A stretch of DNA of 64,000 bases from DASUPK01 sp963800285 (GTDB lineage Bacteria; Actinomycetota; Thermoleophilia; Solirubrobacterales; 70-9): NCBI GenBank assembly GCA_963800285.1, contig CAWDAL010000015.1, positions 186,001 to 250,000 on the forward strand. The letters are read 5' to 3'. The notes beneath the pieces were generated by a model. That model was not told the DNA's origin. It worked only from the letters and a program-made list of their open reading frames with translations, and ran no database searches. Within the stretch, counting starts at the first letter, position 1. Each line of letters opens with the position of its first letter. Positions 49,769 to 58,513 of the stretch are shown here, one piece after another. Made by a program: the position numbers and the translations under genes.

Positions 49769-52135
49769 ATGGCGCTCTCCAACGTCTCCGGCTTCCCGCG
49801 AATCGGCCGCAATCGCGAGCTCAAGTTCGCCACCGAGGGTTACTGGCGGGGCGAGACCTCCGCCGCTGAGCTCGCGGCGACCGCGAAGGCGATCCGGGTG
49901 GAGAACTGGAAGCTGATGCAGGACGCGGGGATCGACCTGATCCCCTCCAACGACTTCTCCTACTACGACCAGGTGCTCGACACGATCGCCCTGGTCGGCG
50001 CCGTTCCCGAGCGCTACGCGTGGGGCGGTGGACAGGTCGACCTGGACACGTACTTCGCGATGGCGCGCGGGCGCCAGACCGACGACGCCGACGCCACCGC
50101 GATGGAGATGACGAAGTGGTTCAACACCAACTACCACTACATCGTGCCCGAGCTGGGACCGGGAACCAGGTTCTCGCTGTCCGGCTCCAAGCCCTTCGAT
50201 GAGCACGCCGAGGCGATGCAAGAGGCGGGGATCGACACGGTGCCCGTGCTGGTCGGCCCGGTCAGCTTCCTGTTGCTCTCCAAGCCGGCCGAGGGCGTGG
50301 GCGAGGACTTCGAACCGCTCGATCTGCTGGAGCCGCTGGTCGAGGTCTACGGCGAGGTGATCGAGAGGCTCGCGGAGCAGGGAGCGACCTGGGTGCAGTT
50401 CGACGAGCCGTGCTTCGTCGAGGACCGCACGGACAAGGAGCTCGACGCCCTCCGCCTCGCCTACGAAGAGCTCTGCAAGGTGCACGAGCGCCCGCGGATC
50501 CTGGTCAAGACCTATTTCGACCACGCGGGCGACGCCTACGGAGTGCTTCGCGACCTGCCGATTGAGGGCGTCGGCCTCGATCTGGTGGGGCACACGCATG
50601 AGGAGGCGGGGGTCGCCGCGCATGAGCACGGCGGCCGGCACAACGTCCAGTTCATCGCCGAGTCGGGTGGCCTCGAGGATCAGTGGCTCTTCGCCGGGGT
50701 CGTGGACGGACGCAATGTCTGGATCAATGACCTGGAGCACTCACTCGACCTGCTCGAGGGACTCCGCGACCGCACGGCCCAACTGGTGGTCTCGACGAGC
50801 TGCTCGTTGCTGCACACCCCGATCGACCTCGATGCCGAGCCGCCCGGCGGCGACGCCGACCTCGACGATGAGGCGCGCTCCTGGATGGCCTTCGCCGTGC
50901 AGAAGGTGGGCGAGGTGGCGACCCTCGCCACGGGGCTCGCTGAGGGGCGCCCGCCGATCGCCGATCAGCTCGACGCCAATGACCGGGCGCACGACTCGCG
51001 CCGCGAATCACACCGCACCCGCAACCCGGAGGTGCGCGCCCGCGTCGAGGCGCTGACCGAGGCCGATGCGCGCCGAGATGCTCCGTTCGCCGAGCGCAAG
51101 CAGGCTCAGCAGGAGAAGCTCGGCCTGCCCACGTTTCCCGCGACCACGATCGGCTCGTTTCCCCAGACCGACGAGATTCGCCAGGTCCGCCGCCAGCTCC
51201 GCGAGGGAACGATCGACCTCGCCACCTACGAGGAGAGGATGCGCGCCGAGATCGACAGGGTCGTCGCGTTCCAGGAGGAGATCGGCCTCGACGTCCTCGT
51301 CCACGGCGAGCCGGAGCGCAACGACATGGTCCAGTACTTCGGCGAGCAGATGCTCGGCTTCATCTTCACCCAGAACGCGTGGGTGCAGTCATATGGCTCG
51401 CGCTACGTGCGCCCGCCGATCATCTTCGGCGATGTCAGCCGCGCCGCCCCGATGACGGTCGAGTGGATCAGCTACGCGCGGTCGCAGACCGAGAAGCCGG
51501 TGAAGGGAATGCTCACGGGCCCGGTCACGATGCTGGAATGGTCCTTCGTTCGCGACGACCAGCCACGCTCGGAGACCTGCGAGCAGCTGGCGCTCGCGAT
51601 CCGCGACGAGGTCGCCGACCTCGAGCGGGCTGGGATCCCGGTCATCCACGTCGACGAGCCGGCGATCCGCGAGGGACTGCCCCTGCGCCGCGATCGCTGG
51701 GACGAGTACCTCCGCTGGGCGATCTACTCCTTCCGGGTGACCACCTCGGGCGTCGCCGACGAGACCCAGGTCCACACCCACATGTGTTACTCGGACTTCG
51801 GCGACATCATGGAGCGCATCCAGGAGATGGACGCCGACGTCACCCTGATCGAGGCCGCCCGCTCCCGGATGGAGCTGCTGCACGACTGGGAGCGGACGGG
51901 CTACACCAACGACATCGGGCCCGGCGTCTACGACATCCATTCCCCGCGCGTACCGACGGTGGAGGAGATGGCCGAGCTCCTCCACGAGGCAGCCCGGGTG
52001 CTCCGCCCGGAGCAGCTCTGGGTCACCCCCGACTGCGGCCTGAAGACCCGCGGCTGGCCCGAAACCGAGAAGAGCCTCCGCAATATGGTCCAGGCCGCCA
52101 AGCAGGTCCGCGAGGAGCTCGTTCCGGCCTCCTAG
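49769..52135 (+). CDS. metE: Cobalamin-independent methionine synthase
   Basis: 788-residue double-barrel enzyme that moves methyl from 5-methyltetrahydrofolate (polyglutamate) to homocysteine. The N-terminal family opening is SGFPRIGRNRELKFATEGYW. Zinc ligands in the C-terminal barrel are His671 and Cys673 (HTHMC), Glu695 (TLIEAARS) and Cys756 (TPDCGLKTR). It is about 35 residues longer than E. coli MetE. Divergent from metH by 75 nt, so the organism holds both B12-dependent and B12-free versions side by side. Confidence 0.95.
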   Translation: MALSNVSGFPRIGRNRELKFATEGYWRGETSAAELAATAKAIRVENWKLMQDAGIDLIPSNDFSYYDQVLDTIALVGAVPERYAWGGGQVDLDTYFAMARGRQTDDADATAMEMTKWFNTNYHYIVPELGPGTRFSLSGSKPFDEHAEAMQEAGIDTVPVLVGPVSFLLLSKPAEGVGEDFEPLDLLEPLVEVYGEVIERLAEQGATWVQFDEPCFVEDRTDKELDALRLAYEELCKVHERPRILVKTYFDHAGDAYGVLRDLPIEGVGLDLVGHTHEEAGVAAHEHGGRHNVQFIAESGGLEDQWLFAGVVDGRNVWINDLEHSLDLLEGLRDRTAQLVVSTSCSLLHTPIDLDAEPPGGDADLDDEARSWMAFAVQKVGEVATLATGLAEGRPPIADQLDANDRAHDSRRESHRTRNPEVRARVEALTEADARRDAPFAERKQAQQEKLGLPTFPATTIGSFPQTDEIRQVRRQLREGTIDLATYEERMRAEIDRVVAFQEEIGLDVLVHGEPERNDMVQYFGEQMLGFIFTQNAWVQSYGSRYVRPPIIFGDVSRAAPMTVEWISYARSQTEKPVKGMLTGPVTMLEWSFVRDDQPRSETCEQLALAIRDEVADLERAGIPVIHVDEPAIREGLPLRRDRWDEYLRWAIYSFRVTTSGVADETQVHTHMCYSDFGDIMERIQEMDADVTLIEAARSRMELLHDWERTGYTNDIGPGVYDIHSPRVPTVEEMAELLHEAARVLRPEQLWVTPDCGLKTRGWPETEKSLRNMVQAAKQVREELVPAS

Positions 52136-52188
52136 TGGAGCTTCGCAGGTTGTTAACGACCCTTTAGCGCCGTGTTAGCTATCGCTCG

Positions 52189-52194
52189 CATACT
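52189..52194 (+). promoter_or_regulatory. Possible -10 box upstream of the 102-residue gene
   Basis: CATACT lies 37 nt before the ATG at 52231, in a short AT-richer patch (52141-52230) after metE. A weak -35-like TTAGCG sits 19 nt upstream. The leader contains a GGGGA ribosome site. Confidence 0.3.
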
Positions 52195-52230
52195 TGTTCC
52201 TCACAAGGACTCGATCGAAAAGGGGAACAC

Positions 52231-52539
52231 ATGGAAGCCAATGGAGTGCAGGGACTACAGGTCGGCGGGCGCGAGCCGAAGGCGCTGCTGATGACCGACG
52301 GGACGCGGCTGGCCCTCGAGGACGAGGGCCCGGGCGGACGAGCCGACTGGATGCTGCTCGGCGACGACGGCGCCGAGCGCGAGCTCAGCGTCGCCGACGC
52401 GATCCGGGTGGCCGGTGACCGGCACCAGGACTACGTGCGGATCAGGACGCGCTCCGAGGTGGCCTGGCTGCGCCTCGTCTCGGAGTGGTTCGAGCAGGAG
52501 GCGCGCCGGCTTGACGGCGAGTTGTCCGCGGCGAGCTAG
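52231..52539 (+). CDS. Small acidic hypothetical protein
   Basis: 102 residues, no family recognised. The middle reads GRADWMLLGDDGAERELSVADAIRVAGDRHQDYVRIRTRSE, a beta-rich patch, and the C-terminus is a helix (WLRLVSEWFEQEARRLDGEL). No signal peptide or membrane helix. AAAAGGGGA is 5 nt upstream of the ATG. It has its own likely promoter and ends 4 nt inside the convergent aldehyde dehydrogenase gene, so it is probably a real gene with a cytoplasmic role. Confidence 0.65.
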   Translation: MEANGVQGLQVGGREPKALLMTDGTRLALEDEGPGGRADWMLLGDDGAERELSVADAIRVAGDRHQDYVRIRTRSEVAWLRLVSEWFEQEARRLDGELSAAS

Positions 52540-54080
52540 CGGTTACGCCCGAGGCGCCGCTTCCAGTCGCGGGCGGCGAAGAAGTCGGTGACCTTGCGCA
52601 GCTGCCGGCGGCGCTTGTCGGTGTAGGGGAAGTAGAGGGGCTCGCGCGTCTGGCCGAAGCGGCTGATCACGATCGACTCGGGACGCACGAACTTCTTGAT
52701 CCCGTACTCGCCGTGGCGGAAGCCGATCCCCGAGTCCTTCCAGCCGCCCATCGGCACGTCCGACGCCAGGAAGCCGACGAGCACGTCGTTGACGTTCGCC
52801 GTGCCGACCTCGAGCCGGCGCGCGATCGCCTCGGCCTCGCGCTTCGAGCCGAAGACCGAGGCGGCTAGCCCGTAGCGGGTGTCGTTGGCGAGCCGGACGG
52901 CCTCGTCGGCGTCGCGGACCTTCATGATCCCGACGACCGGGCCGAAGGTCTCGTCGCGCATCACCTTCATCGAGTGGTCGACGTCGGTGAGCACGGTCGG
53001 CCGGTACCAGTCGCCGGGCCCCTCCCCGCGCTGGCCGCCGGTGACGACCGTCGCGCCGGACTTCCGGGCGTCCTCGACGTGGTCCTCGACGATCTTCGTC
53101 TGCGGCGGGAAGGTCATCGCGCCGATGTCCTTGCCGTGCTCGCGGCCGTCCGTGCCCTGGCTGAGGTTGCGGACCTCCTGCGTGAAGCGCTCGACGAACT
53201 CGTCGTAGACCGGCTCCTCGACGTAGAGGCGCTCGACGGAGATGCAGGTCTGGCCCGAGTTCATGAAGGCGCCCCAAGTGGCTGCGTTCGCGGCCCTCTC
53301 GACGTTGGCGCTCCGAAGGACGATCATCGGGTCCTTGCCGCCGAGCTCGGCGCTCACGGGGGTGAGCGTCTCGGCGGCGCGAGCGAGGACCTTCTTCGCC
53401 GTCCGGTCCGAGCCCGTGAACTGGACGTAGTCGACCTCGTCGACGAGCGCCGAGCCGGTCTCGCCCATGCCGTTGACGACGTCGAAGACGTCGGGGCCGC
53501 CGATCTCGCCCTTCCAGGCCTCGACGATCTCGCCGAGTCCGAGCGGGGTGATCTCGGACGGCTTGATGACGACCGCGGCACCCGCCATCAGCGCCGGGAT
53601 CGCGTCGCCCAGCGAGAGGATCAGCGGGAAGTTCCAGGGGCTGATCACGCCGACGACCGGATACGGCCGATAGTGGACCTTGAGCTTCTTGACCTTCATC
53701 AGCGGCGAGTGCGCGGGGACCTTCTCGTCGCCGATGAACTTGTGGCCCTTCTTGCCGTAGAAGTTGATCAGGTCCGCCACGTAGACGTGCTCGCCGGCCG
53801 CCTCGCCCCGGACCTTGCCCGTCTCGCGCTGCATGGTGTCGGCGATCTCGTCCTGGTGATCGAGGATCCAGTCGCGGAGCTCATAGAGCCACTGCGCACG
53901 CCCCTTGATGCCGAGGGCCTCCCAGGCGGCCTGGTTGGCGCGCACGCGGGCGACGGTGCCGGCGACCTCGGCCGGGCCGTCCAGCGGGACATTTGCGATC
54001 GCCGATCCGTCGGCGGGGTTGATGACCTCGAACGTCTCGCTCGATGTCCGGGCACTGCCGTTGACGGTGTCGATGGCCAT
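52536..54080 (-). CDS. Succinate-semialdehyde-type aldehyde dehydrogenase
   Basis: 514 residues. Oxyanion Asn in SPWNFPL, cofactor loop FTGSDRTAKK, catalytic Glu in AELGGKDP, nucleophile Cys in GQTCISVE and late motif DETFGPVVGIM. The segment SDVPMGGWKDSGIGFRHGEYG and a basic C-terminal tail (RDWKRRLGRNR) set it apart from the three other aldehyde dehydrogenases in the window. It resembles the group that oxidises succinate semialdehyde and long-chain aldehydes. The ATG at 54080 has GAGGAGAG upstream; the frame before it is a shadow. Confidence 0.84.
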   Translation of the reverse strand: MAIDTVNGSARTSSETFEVINPADGSAIANVPLDGPAEVAGTVARVRANQAAWEALGIKGRAQWLYELRDWILDHQDEIADTMQRETGKVRGEAAGEHVYVADLINFYGKKGHKFIGDEKVPAHSPLMKVKKLKVHYRPYPVVGVISPWNFPLILSLGDAIPALMAGAAVVIKPSEITPLGLGEIVEAWKGEIGGPDVFDVVNGMGETGSALVDEVDYVQFTGSDRTAKKVLARAAETLTPVSAELGGKDPMIVLRSANVERAANAATWGAFMNSGQTCISVERLYVEEPVYDEFVERFTQEVRNLSQGTDGREHGKDIGAMTFPPQTKIVEDHVEDARKSGATVVTGGQRGEGPGDWYRPTVLTDVDHSMKVMRDETFGPVVGIMKVRDADEAVRLANDTRYGLAASVFGSKREAEAIARRLEVGTANVNDVLVGFLASDVPMGGWKDSGIGFRHGEYGIKKFVRPESIVISRFGQTREPLYFPYTDKRRRQLRKVTDFFAARDWKRRLGRNR

Positions 54081-54127
54081 GCGTCTCTCCTCGGTAGAGC
54101 GGCGGTCGCCGCGGACTCTAGCGCGGA

Positions 54128-54143
54128 CTGGCTGACCAGCCAG
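54128..54143 (+). promoter_or_regulatory. Inverted repeat CTGGCTG-AC-CAGCCAG in a divergent promoter region
   Basis: A perfect 7-bp inverted repeat with a 2-nt centre lies between the aldehyde dehydrogenase start (54080, minus) and the PII gene (54289, plus). It is a candidate operator for the PucR-type regulator encoded downstream. The rest of the 208-nt gap shows an open frame but no recognisable gene. Confidence 0.4.
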
Positions 54144-54288
54144 GAGCTTCCGTTCGGGCCAATCCCTCGCTCGACCGCCTGGAGCAAGCCCCATGCCCGA
54201 TTTTCGACAGAGGGCCAAAGACGCCGTGCCTGGCCACGCCTACCGTGCTGCTCGACAGCTGTCGCCGTCCTCCCGGGGGGAGTCACCC

Positions 54289-54675
54289 GTGAAGAAGATC
54301 GAAGCGTTCATCCGCCACGAGGCGTTCGAGCCGATCCGCTCCGAGCTGCTCGACAAGGGGTTCCCATCGCTCTCGATCTCCGAGGTGAAGGGATCGGGGC
54401 GCCAGAAGGGGCTGGTCGAGGCCTACCGCGGATCCACGCTCACGGTCTCGGTGCGACCGAAGCTGAAGCTCGAGGTGGTCGTCGACGACGGCGACGCGGG
54501 GGCCGTCGTGGAGACGATCATCAGGCACGCACGCTCGGGCGAAATCGGGGACGGCAAGATCTTCGTCCTGCCGGTCGAGGAGGCGATTCGCATCCGGACC
54601 GGCGAGGAGGGCGAGGAGGTGCTTCAGGCCCATTCCGAGGAGGAGATCGCCGCGGGGGCGGCGCAGGACGAATGA
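54289..54675 (+). CDS. PII signal protein without the Tyr51 modification site
   Basis: 128-residue GlnB/GlnK-type trimeric sensor. The sequence aligns without gaps to residue 64: GSGRQKG holds Gln39, PKLKL holds Lys58, and the C-terminal GDGKIFVLPVEEAIRIRTG has the ATP-site Arg pair. So ATP and 2-oxoglutarate should bind. Position 51 at the T-loop tip is Leu (RGSTLTVSVRP) where family members have Tyr, so uridylylation or adenylylation there is impossible. The GTG at 54289 has GGGGGGAG upstream. No glnA, amtB or glnD is nearby; it overlaps a PucR-type regulator by 4 nt. It also carries an acidic C-terminal tail. Confidence 0.87.
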   Translation: MKKIEAFIRHEAFEPIRSELLDKGFPSLSISEVKGSGRQKGLVEAYRGSTLTVSVRPKLKLEVVVDDGDAGAVVETIIRHARSGEIGDGKIFVLPVEEAIRIRTGEEGEEVLQAHSEEEIAAGAAQDE

Positions 54676-55841
54676 CCATGCGCGAGCTCAGCACGCGGAT
54701 GATCGAGGCGGTCCTCGACGGCGATGGGCTGCAGGGGGTGGCGGAACTCGCCGCGGCCGAGGCCGGAGGCCCGGTGGTCATCCTGCTCCCGCCGCGCGGC
54801 CTGGCGGCTCGTGCGCCGGGCGGCGGGGAGCTCAACGGCCTGGCGGAATACGCGAAGGCGCGCGTCGCCGAGACCGAGGCGGCCACACCCGATCCGATCG
54901 TCCTCGAGCGCACGATCGAGGCCGGCGGCCGCACCGTCGGGATCGTCCTGCTGCTCGAGCCGGATTCGCTCGACGGCGAGGGGCCGGTGCTGGTCGATCG
55001 CGACGAGGTCCTGAGGGCCGCGGCGCTGGCGGCGCTCGCCGAGGTGGCGGTGGCGGACGCGCGCGAGGAGGCCGAGCGGAAGATGAGGGGCGGGTTGATC
55101 GAGGAGCTGCGCTCCCGGGAGATCGACACCGCCGAGGCGACCGGCAAGGCCGCACGCCTTGGCTGCGATCTGGCGCGCGGCGCGATCGCCCTGGTGGCAG
55201 AGATCGAGTCCGCCAGCCCGAGCCACGCGACCGCCCTCGTCGAAGCCGAGTACGAGGGCTCGCTGGCCGAGCTGTCGGATGGGCGGCTTTACGCGATTCT
55301 GCCGGCCCGCGGCGGCGACGATGCTCCCGAGAAGACGTTGCAGGGCGCCGGCCGGATCGCAACCCGGCTGCGAGGGCACGGCGCAGCCGCGGTGTCGTCC
55401 TTCTATCCCGACCCCGGCGAGCTGCACCGGGCGATCAAGGAGGCCGAGCTGGTGCTCGACGTGATCACCCGTGAGCCCGAGATCGCCGAGGCCCTGGAGG
55501 AGGGGATCGCGGCGAGCGGCGTCTACCGCCTGCTGTTCAGGGCGCTGATCTCGGATCCGGACGAGGTGCGGAGCTTCTACCGCGACACGGTGGAGCCTCT
55601 CGTCCGCTACGACGACCAGTACCGATCCGACCTGCTTGGCACGCTCGAGGAATACCTGGCGAGCGACTGCAACATGAACGCGACGGCACGGGCGATCTTC
55701 GCCCATCGCCACACGGTCGCCTATCGCCTCGACCGGGTGAAGGAGCTCACCGGGCTGGACCCGCAGATCTCCGAGGACCGCGAGCGGCTCGGACTCGGCA
55801 TCAAGGCGTATCGCATCCTGGCGCCCGCGCTGCCCAGATGA
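54672..55841 (+). CDS. PucR/CdaR-type transcriptional regulator
   Basis: 389 residues. The N-terminal part (about 1-140) is a GAF-like sensor region (VVILLPPRGLAARAPG, VGIVLLLEPDSLDGEG). The middle (about 150-280) resembles the GGDEF-like PucR domain. The C-terminal PucR helix-turn-helix is clear: LLGTLEEYLASDCNMNATARAIFAHRHTVAYRLDRV as the conserved helix pair, followed by TGLDPQISEDRERLGLGI. Start ATG overlaps the PII stop by 4 nt, so the pair is coexpressed. PucR-like proteins control purine, amino-acid or glycerate use. A direct PII contact is inferred, not seen. Confidence 0.83.
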   Translation: MTMRELSTRMIEAVLDGDGLQGVAELAAAEAGGPVVILLPPRGLAARAPGGGELNGLAEYAKARVAETEAATPDPIVLERTIEAGGRTVGIVLLLEPDSLDGEGPVLVDRDEVLRAAALAALAEVAVADAREEAERKMRGGLIEELRSREIDTAEATGKAARLGCDLARGAIALVAEIESASPSHATALVEAEYEGSLAELSDGRLYAILPARGGDDAPEKTLQGAGRIATRLRGHGAAAVSSFYPDPGELHRAIKEAELVLDVITREPEIAEALEEGIAASGVYRLLFRALISDPDEVRSFYRDTVEPLVRYDDQYRSDLLGTLEEYLASDCNMNATARAIFAHRHTVAYRLDRVKELTGLDPQISEDRERLGLGIKAYRILAPALPR

Positions 55842-55868
55842 ATCCGGAGAGTGCCGCGGGTCCGTATC

Positions 55869-55874
55869 TAGACT
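55869..55874 (+). promoter_or_regulatory. -10 box TAGACT ahead of the beta-propeller lipoprotein gene
   Basis: TAGACT ends 9 nt before the ATG at 55883, in the 41-nt gap after the regulator gene. It belongs to the same TAnnnT pattern seen before metE and the alcohol dehydrogenase gene and suggests a very short or absent leader. Confidence 0.4.
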
Positions 55875-55882
55875 GAGATCGA

Positions 55883-57277
55883 ATGATCCGGACGCGGCTT
55901 GTGGCAGGCGCGGTGATGACGGCGGCCCTGATCGTCGCGGTCGGCTGCGGCTCGGGCTCCAAGTCGACGTCCGAGGCGAACTCGAGCCATGTCGTTCTGG
56001 ACGACGCCGGCCAGGCGAGCGCCGCCAAGAAGCGCAAGCGCTCGGCGAACTGGCCCACCTACCACGCCAACCTCGCCCGGACCGGCGTGGACACGACCTC
56101 GCCGGGCATCTCGGGCTTCCACCGCACCTGGACGCGGTCGTTCGACGGGCAGGTCTATGCGGAGCCGCTGACCGTCGGTAACCGCGTCTACGTCGCGACC
56201 GAGAACAACACGGTGTATGCGCTGAACGCGGCCAACGGCCACATCGCCTGGAAGCGCCATCTCGGCACCCCCGTCCAGGGATCGACCCTGCCCTGCGGCA
56301 ACATCGAGCCGGTCACCGGCATCACCGGGACCCCGGCGATCTCGCGCGGCACGCTCTACGCGGTCGCCTTCCTGAGCGGCTACCGCCACGTTCTGTTCGG
56401 GTTGAAGCTGAAGGGCGGGAAGGTCCGGCTGAAGCGGAACGTCGACGCCCCGGGCTCGGATCCACGTGTCCATCAGGAGCGCTCGGCGCTGTCGGTTTCG
56501 AAGGGCCGGGTGTACGTCGAGTTCGGTGGCCTGACGGGCGACTGCGGCGCCTACCGGGGGCGGGTCGTCTCGGTGAAGTCGCGTGGCAAGGCGCATAGGA
56601 AGTCCTTCACGGTCGGGGTCAACCGCGAGGGCGGTATCTGGGCGCCGTCCGGCGCCGCCGTCGACCGGGCGGGAAGCCTCTTCGTCGTCACCGGGAACGG
56701 CGATGCGACCAGCGGCTTCGACCAGGGCAACAGCGTGATCAGGCTGTCGCCGAAGCTCAAGCCGACCGGCTTCTACCGGGCTCCCAACTCCCCGCAGCTC
56801 AACCAGAGCGACACCGACCTCGGCTCGGTCGGTCCCACCCTGCTCGGCGGCAACCGCATGTTCGTGATCGGCAAGGAGGGGCTCGGCCTGATCCTGTCCA
56901 CGACCCGGCTCGGCGGGACCGGAGGCGATCTGTTCAATCAAGCCGTCTGCGGCGGCGGGGCCTTCGGCGGACTGGCGTATCGGGCGCCGCTCGTCTTCGT
57001 TCCCTGCACCGACGGCCTCCATGCCCTGCGCGTCAGCGGGAACTCGTTCAGCCCGGCATGGCACGCCGGATCCTCGGCGGGCCCGCCGATCGTCTCCGGT
57101 GGCGTCGTCTGGACCATCGACAGCGGCGGAACCCTGCGCGGCTACGCACCGGACAGCGGCAGCCCGGTGGCGAGCGCCGACCTCGGCTCGGTCACCCACT
57201 TCGCGACACCCGCGGCGGGAGGGGGCCGGCTGTTCGCGCCGGCGGACACCCAGGTGATCGCCTTCGCCGGCGTCTGA
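55883..57277 (+). CDS. PQQ-repeat beta-propeller lipoprotein
   Basis: 464-residue surface protein. Lipobox VAVGC near residue 22 ends the signal peptide, and a Ser-rich linker follows. The body has PQQ/BamB-type blades: VYVATENNTVYALNAANGHIAWKRHL (a classic repeat), PAISRGTLYAVAF, GRVYVEFGG, SLFVVTGNGD and GGVVWTIDSGGTLRGYAPDSG. Two Cys (LPCGN and GDCGAYR) may pair. It may be a scaffold or a quinone-dependent oxidase relative without visible catalytic residues. Convergent with the next gene, 3 nt apart. Confidence 0.78.
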   Translation: MIRTRLVAGAVMTAALIVAVGCGSGSKSTSEANSSHVVLDDAGQASAAKKRKRSANWPTYHANLARTGVDTTSPGISGFHRTWTRSFDGQVYAEPLTVGNRVYVATENNTVYALNAANGHIAWKRHLGTPVQGSTLPCGNIEPVTGITGTPAISRGTLYAVAFLSGYRHVLFGLKLKGGKVRLKRNVDAPGSDPRVHQERSALSVSKGRVYVEFGGLTGDCGAYRGRVVSVKSRGKAHRKSFTVGVNREGGIWAPSGAAVDRAGSLFVVTGNGDATSGFDQGNSVIRLSPKLKPTGFYRAPNSPQLNQSDTDLGSVGPTLLGGNRMFVIGKEGLGLILSTTRLGGTGGDLFNQAVCGGGAFGGLAYRAPLVFVPCTDGLHALRVSGNSFSPAWHAGSSAGPPIVSGGVVWTIDSGGTLRGYAPDSGSPVASADLGSVTHFATPAAGGGRLFAPADTQVIAFAGV

Positions 57278-57280
57278 CCC

Positions 57281-58510
57281 CTATCCGGGCACCGGATTGC
57301 GGTGCGGAACGAGCCGGTAGACGGAGCCGAAGGTCGGTTTGCCCTTCCGCGTCGGGCCCCTCAGGGTGAGCAGGTAGATCCGCCTCGAGCCGTCCTGGCC
57401 GATCGAGTCCAGGAAACGGGTTCCCAGTCTGAAGCTGCGCTGCTTCCCGGCCCGGCGCCCGGCCCTCGGCCGGAAGCCGTAGAGCTTGCCGGTGCAGTAG
57501 TCGCCGAAGACGTAATCGCCGAAGATCTCGCGGCCGCGGATGCGCGCGAGGTGCGGGTCGCGGACCAGGTAGCCGCCGGCGACCAGGCATCCCGGACGGT
57601 GGCGATAGGCGATCGCGGGGAGCACGGTGTCGTGGCGAGCGATTCCCCCGTTGAAGGGCGCGAACGCCTCGAAGGCCGACCAGCCGAAGTTCGCGCCACG
57701 CGATCGCGCGAGCGGCAGGTAGTCGATCTCCTCGTAGCGGTCCTCGCCGGTGTCGGCGATCGCGATGTTGTGGGTGGTGCGGTCGAAGGAGAGGCCGCGC
57801 GGGTTCCGCAGTCCGTACGACCAGATCTCGTCGCGCCCGGGCCCCTCGACGAACGGATTCCCCACCGGGATCCCGTAGCCGGACGAGCCGGGATCGATGC
57901 GCAGGACCTTGCCGCGGAGCAGATCGAGGTTCTGAGCGGCTCGCTGTGGATCCCGTGCCGGACCGCCGTCCCCCGTCGCGATGTAGAGGTGCCCGTCCGG
58001 GCCGAAGGCGAGCAGGCCCCCGTGGTGCGCCCGGGTGGGCTCTGGGATCCGCAGGATCGTGCGGCCCGAGTCTGGATCGGCGAGCAGCGGGTCACCGGCG
58101 CTGCGGCGGTACTGGGCCACGACCAGTGCGCGGCGCCGGTCGCTGTAGGCCACGTAGAGGAGCCCGGTGCGTCGGTAATCGGGGGCGAACGCGATCGACG
58201 CCATTCCCGGCTCGCCCCGGACGCCGCGCGCGTCGACGCGGTCCGAGATGTTCAGGAAGGGTCGCCGCAGCAGGCGGTTCTCCGAGATCACCCTGACCGT
58301 GCCACCGGCCTGCGCGACGAAGAGGTGCGGTCCGGCTCCGGGCGGCTGGGTCAGGGAGACGGGGTTCTTGAGCCTCGCGAGGCGCTCGACGGTGACGAAC
58401 TTCGGGCCCAGCTCGCGAGCCGCCTCGCGGTTCGCGATGCCGACGACGCCGGCGCCGACGGCGACCAGGGCGGCGACCAACGTCTCGATCCGGCGGCGAT
58501 TGACTTTCAT
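57281..58510 (-). CDS. PQQ-dependent sugar dehydrogenase-like beta-propeller (copy 1)
   Basis: 409 residues with an N-terminal hydrophobic signal-anchor at about 8-27 after a basic start (MKVNRRR). Soluble glucose/aldose sugar dehydrogenase marks: VTLTQPP-type first blade (SLTQPPGAGPHLFVAQAGG), RGEPGMASIAFAPDY, HHGGLLAFGPDGHLYIATGDGG with the catalytic His, IDYLPLARSRGANFGWSAFE and the Cys pair CLVAGGY and DYCTGKLYGF. It likely oxidises sugars or polyols outside the membrane with PQQ; no pqq genes are in the window. Confidence 0.82.
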   Translation of the reverse strand: MKVNRRRIETLVAALVAVGAGVVGIANREAARELGPKFVTVERLARLKNPVSLTQPPGAGPHLFVAQAGGTVRVISENRLLRRPFLNISDRVDARGVRGEPGMASIAFAPDYRRTGLLYVAYSDRRRALVVAQYRRSAGDPLLADPDSGRTILRIPEPTRAHHGGLLAFGPDGHLYIATGDGGPARDPQRAAQNLDLLRGKVLRIDPGSSGYGIPVGNPFVEGPGRDEIWSYGLRNPRGLSFDRTTHNIAIADTGEDRYEEIDYLPLARSRGANFGWSAFEAFAPFNGGIARHDTVLPAIAYRHRPGCLVAGGYLVRDPHLARIRGREIFGDYVFGDYCTGKLYGFRPRAGRRAGKQRSFRLGTRFLDSIGQDGSRRIYLLTLRGPTRKGKPTFGSVYRLVPHRNPVPG

Positions 58511-58513
58511 CTC

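Noticed and set aside
49694..50740. N-terminal extension of metH
   Set aside because: Would read antisense through metE; the family start MPERDYLGAV at 49693 is normal.
52974..54671. In-frame extension that would give the PucR-type regulator 955 residues
   Set aside because: The added part is antisense to the aldehyde dehydrogenase and overlaps the PII gene. The ATG at 54672 with ATGA overlap is the natural start.
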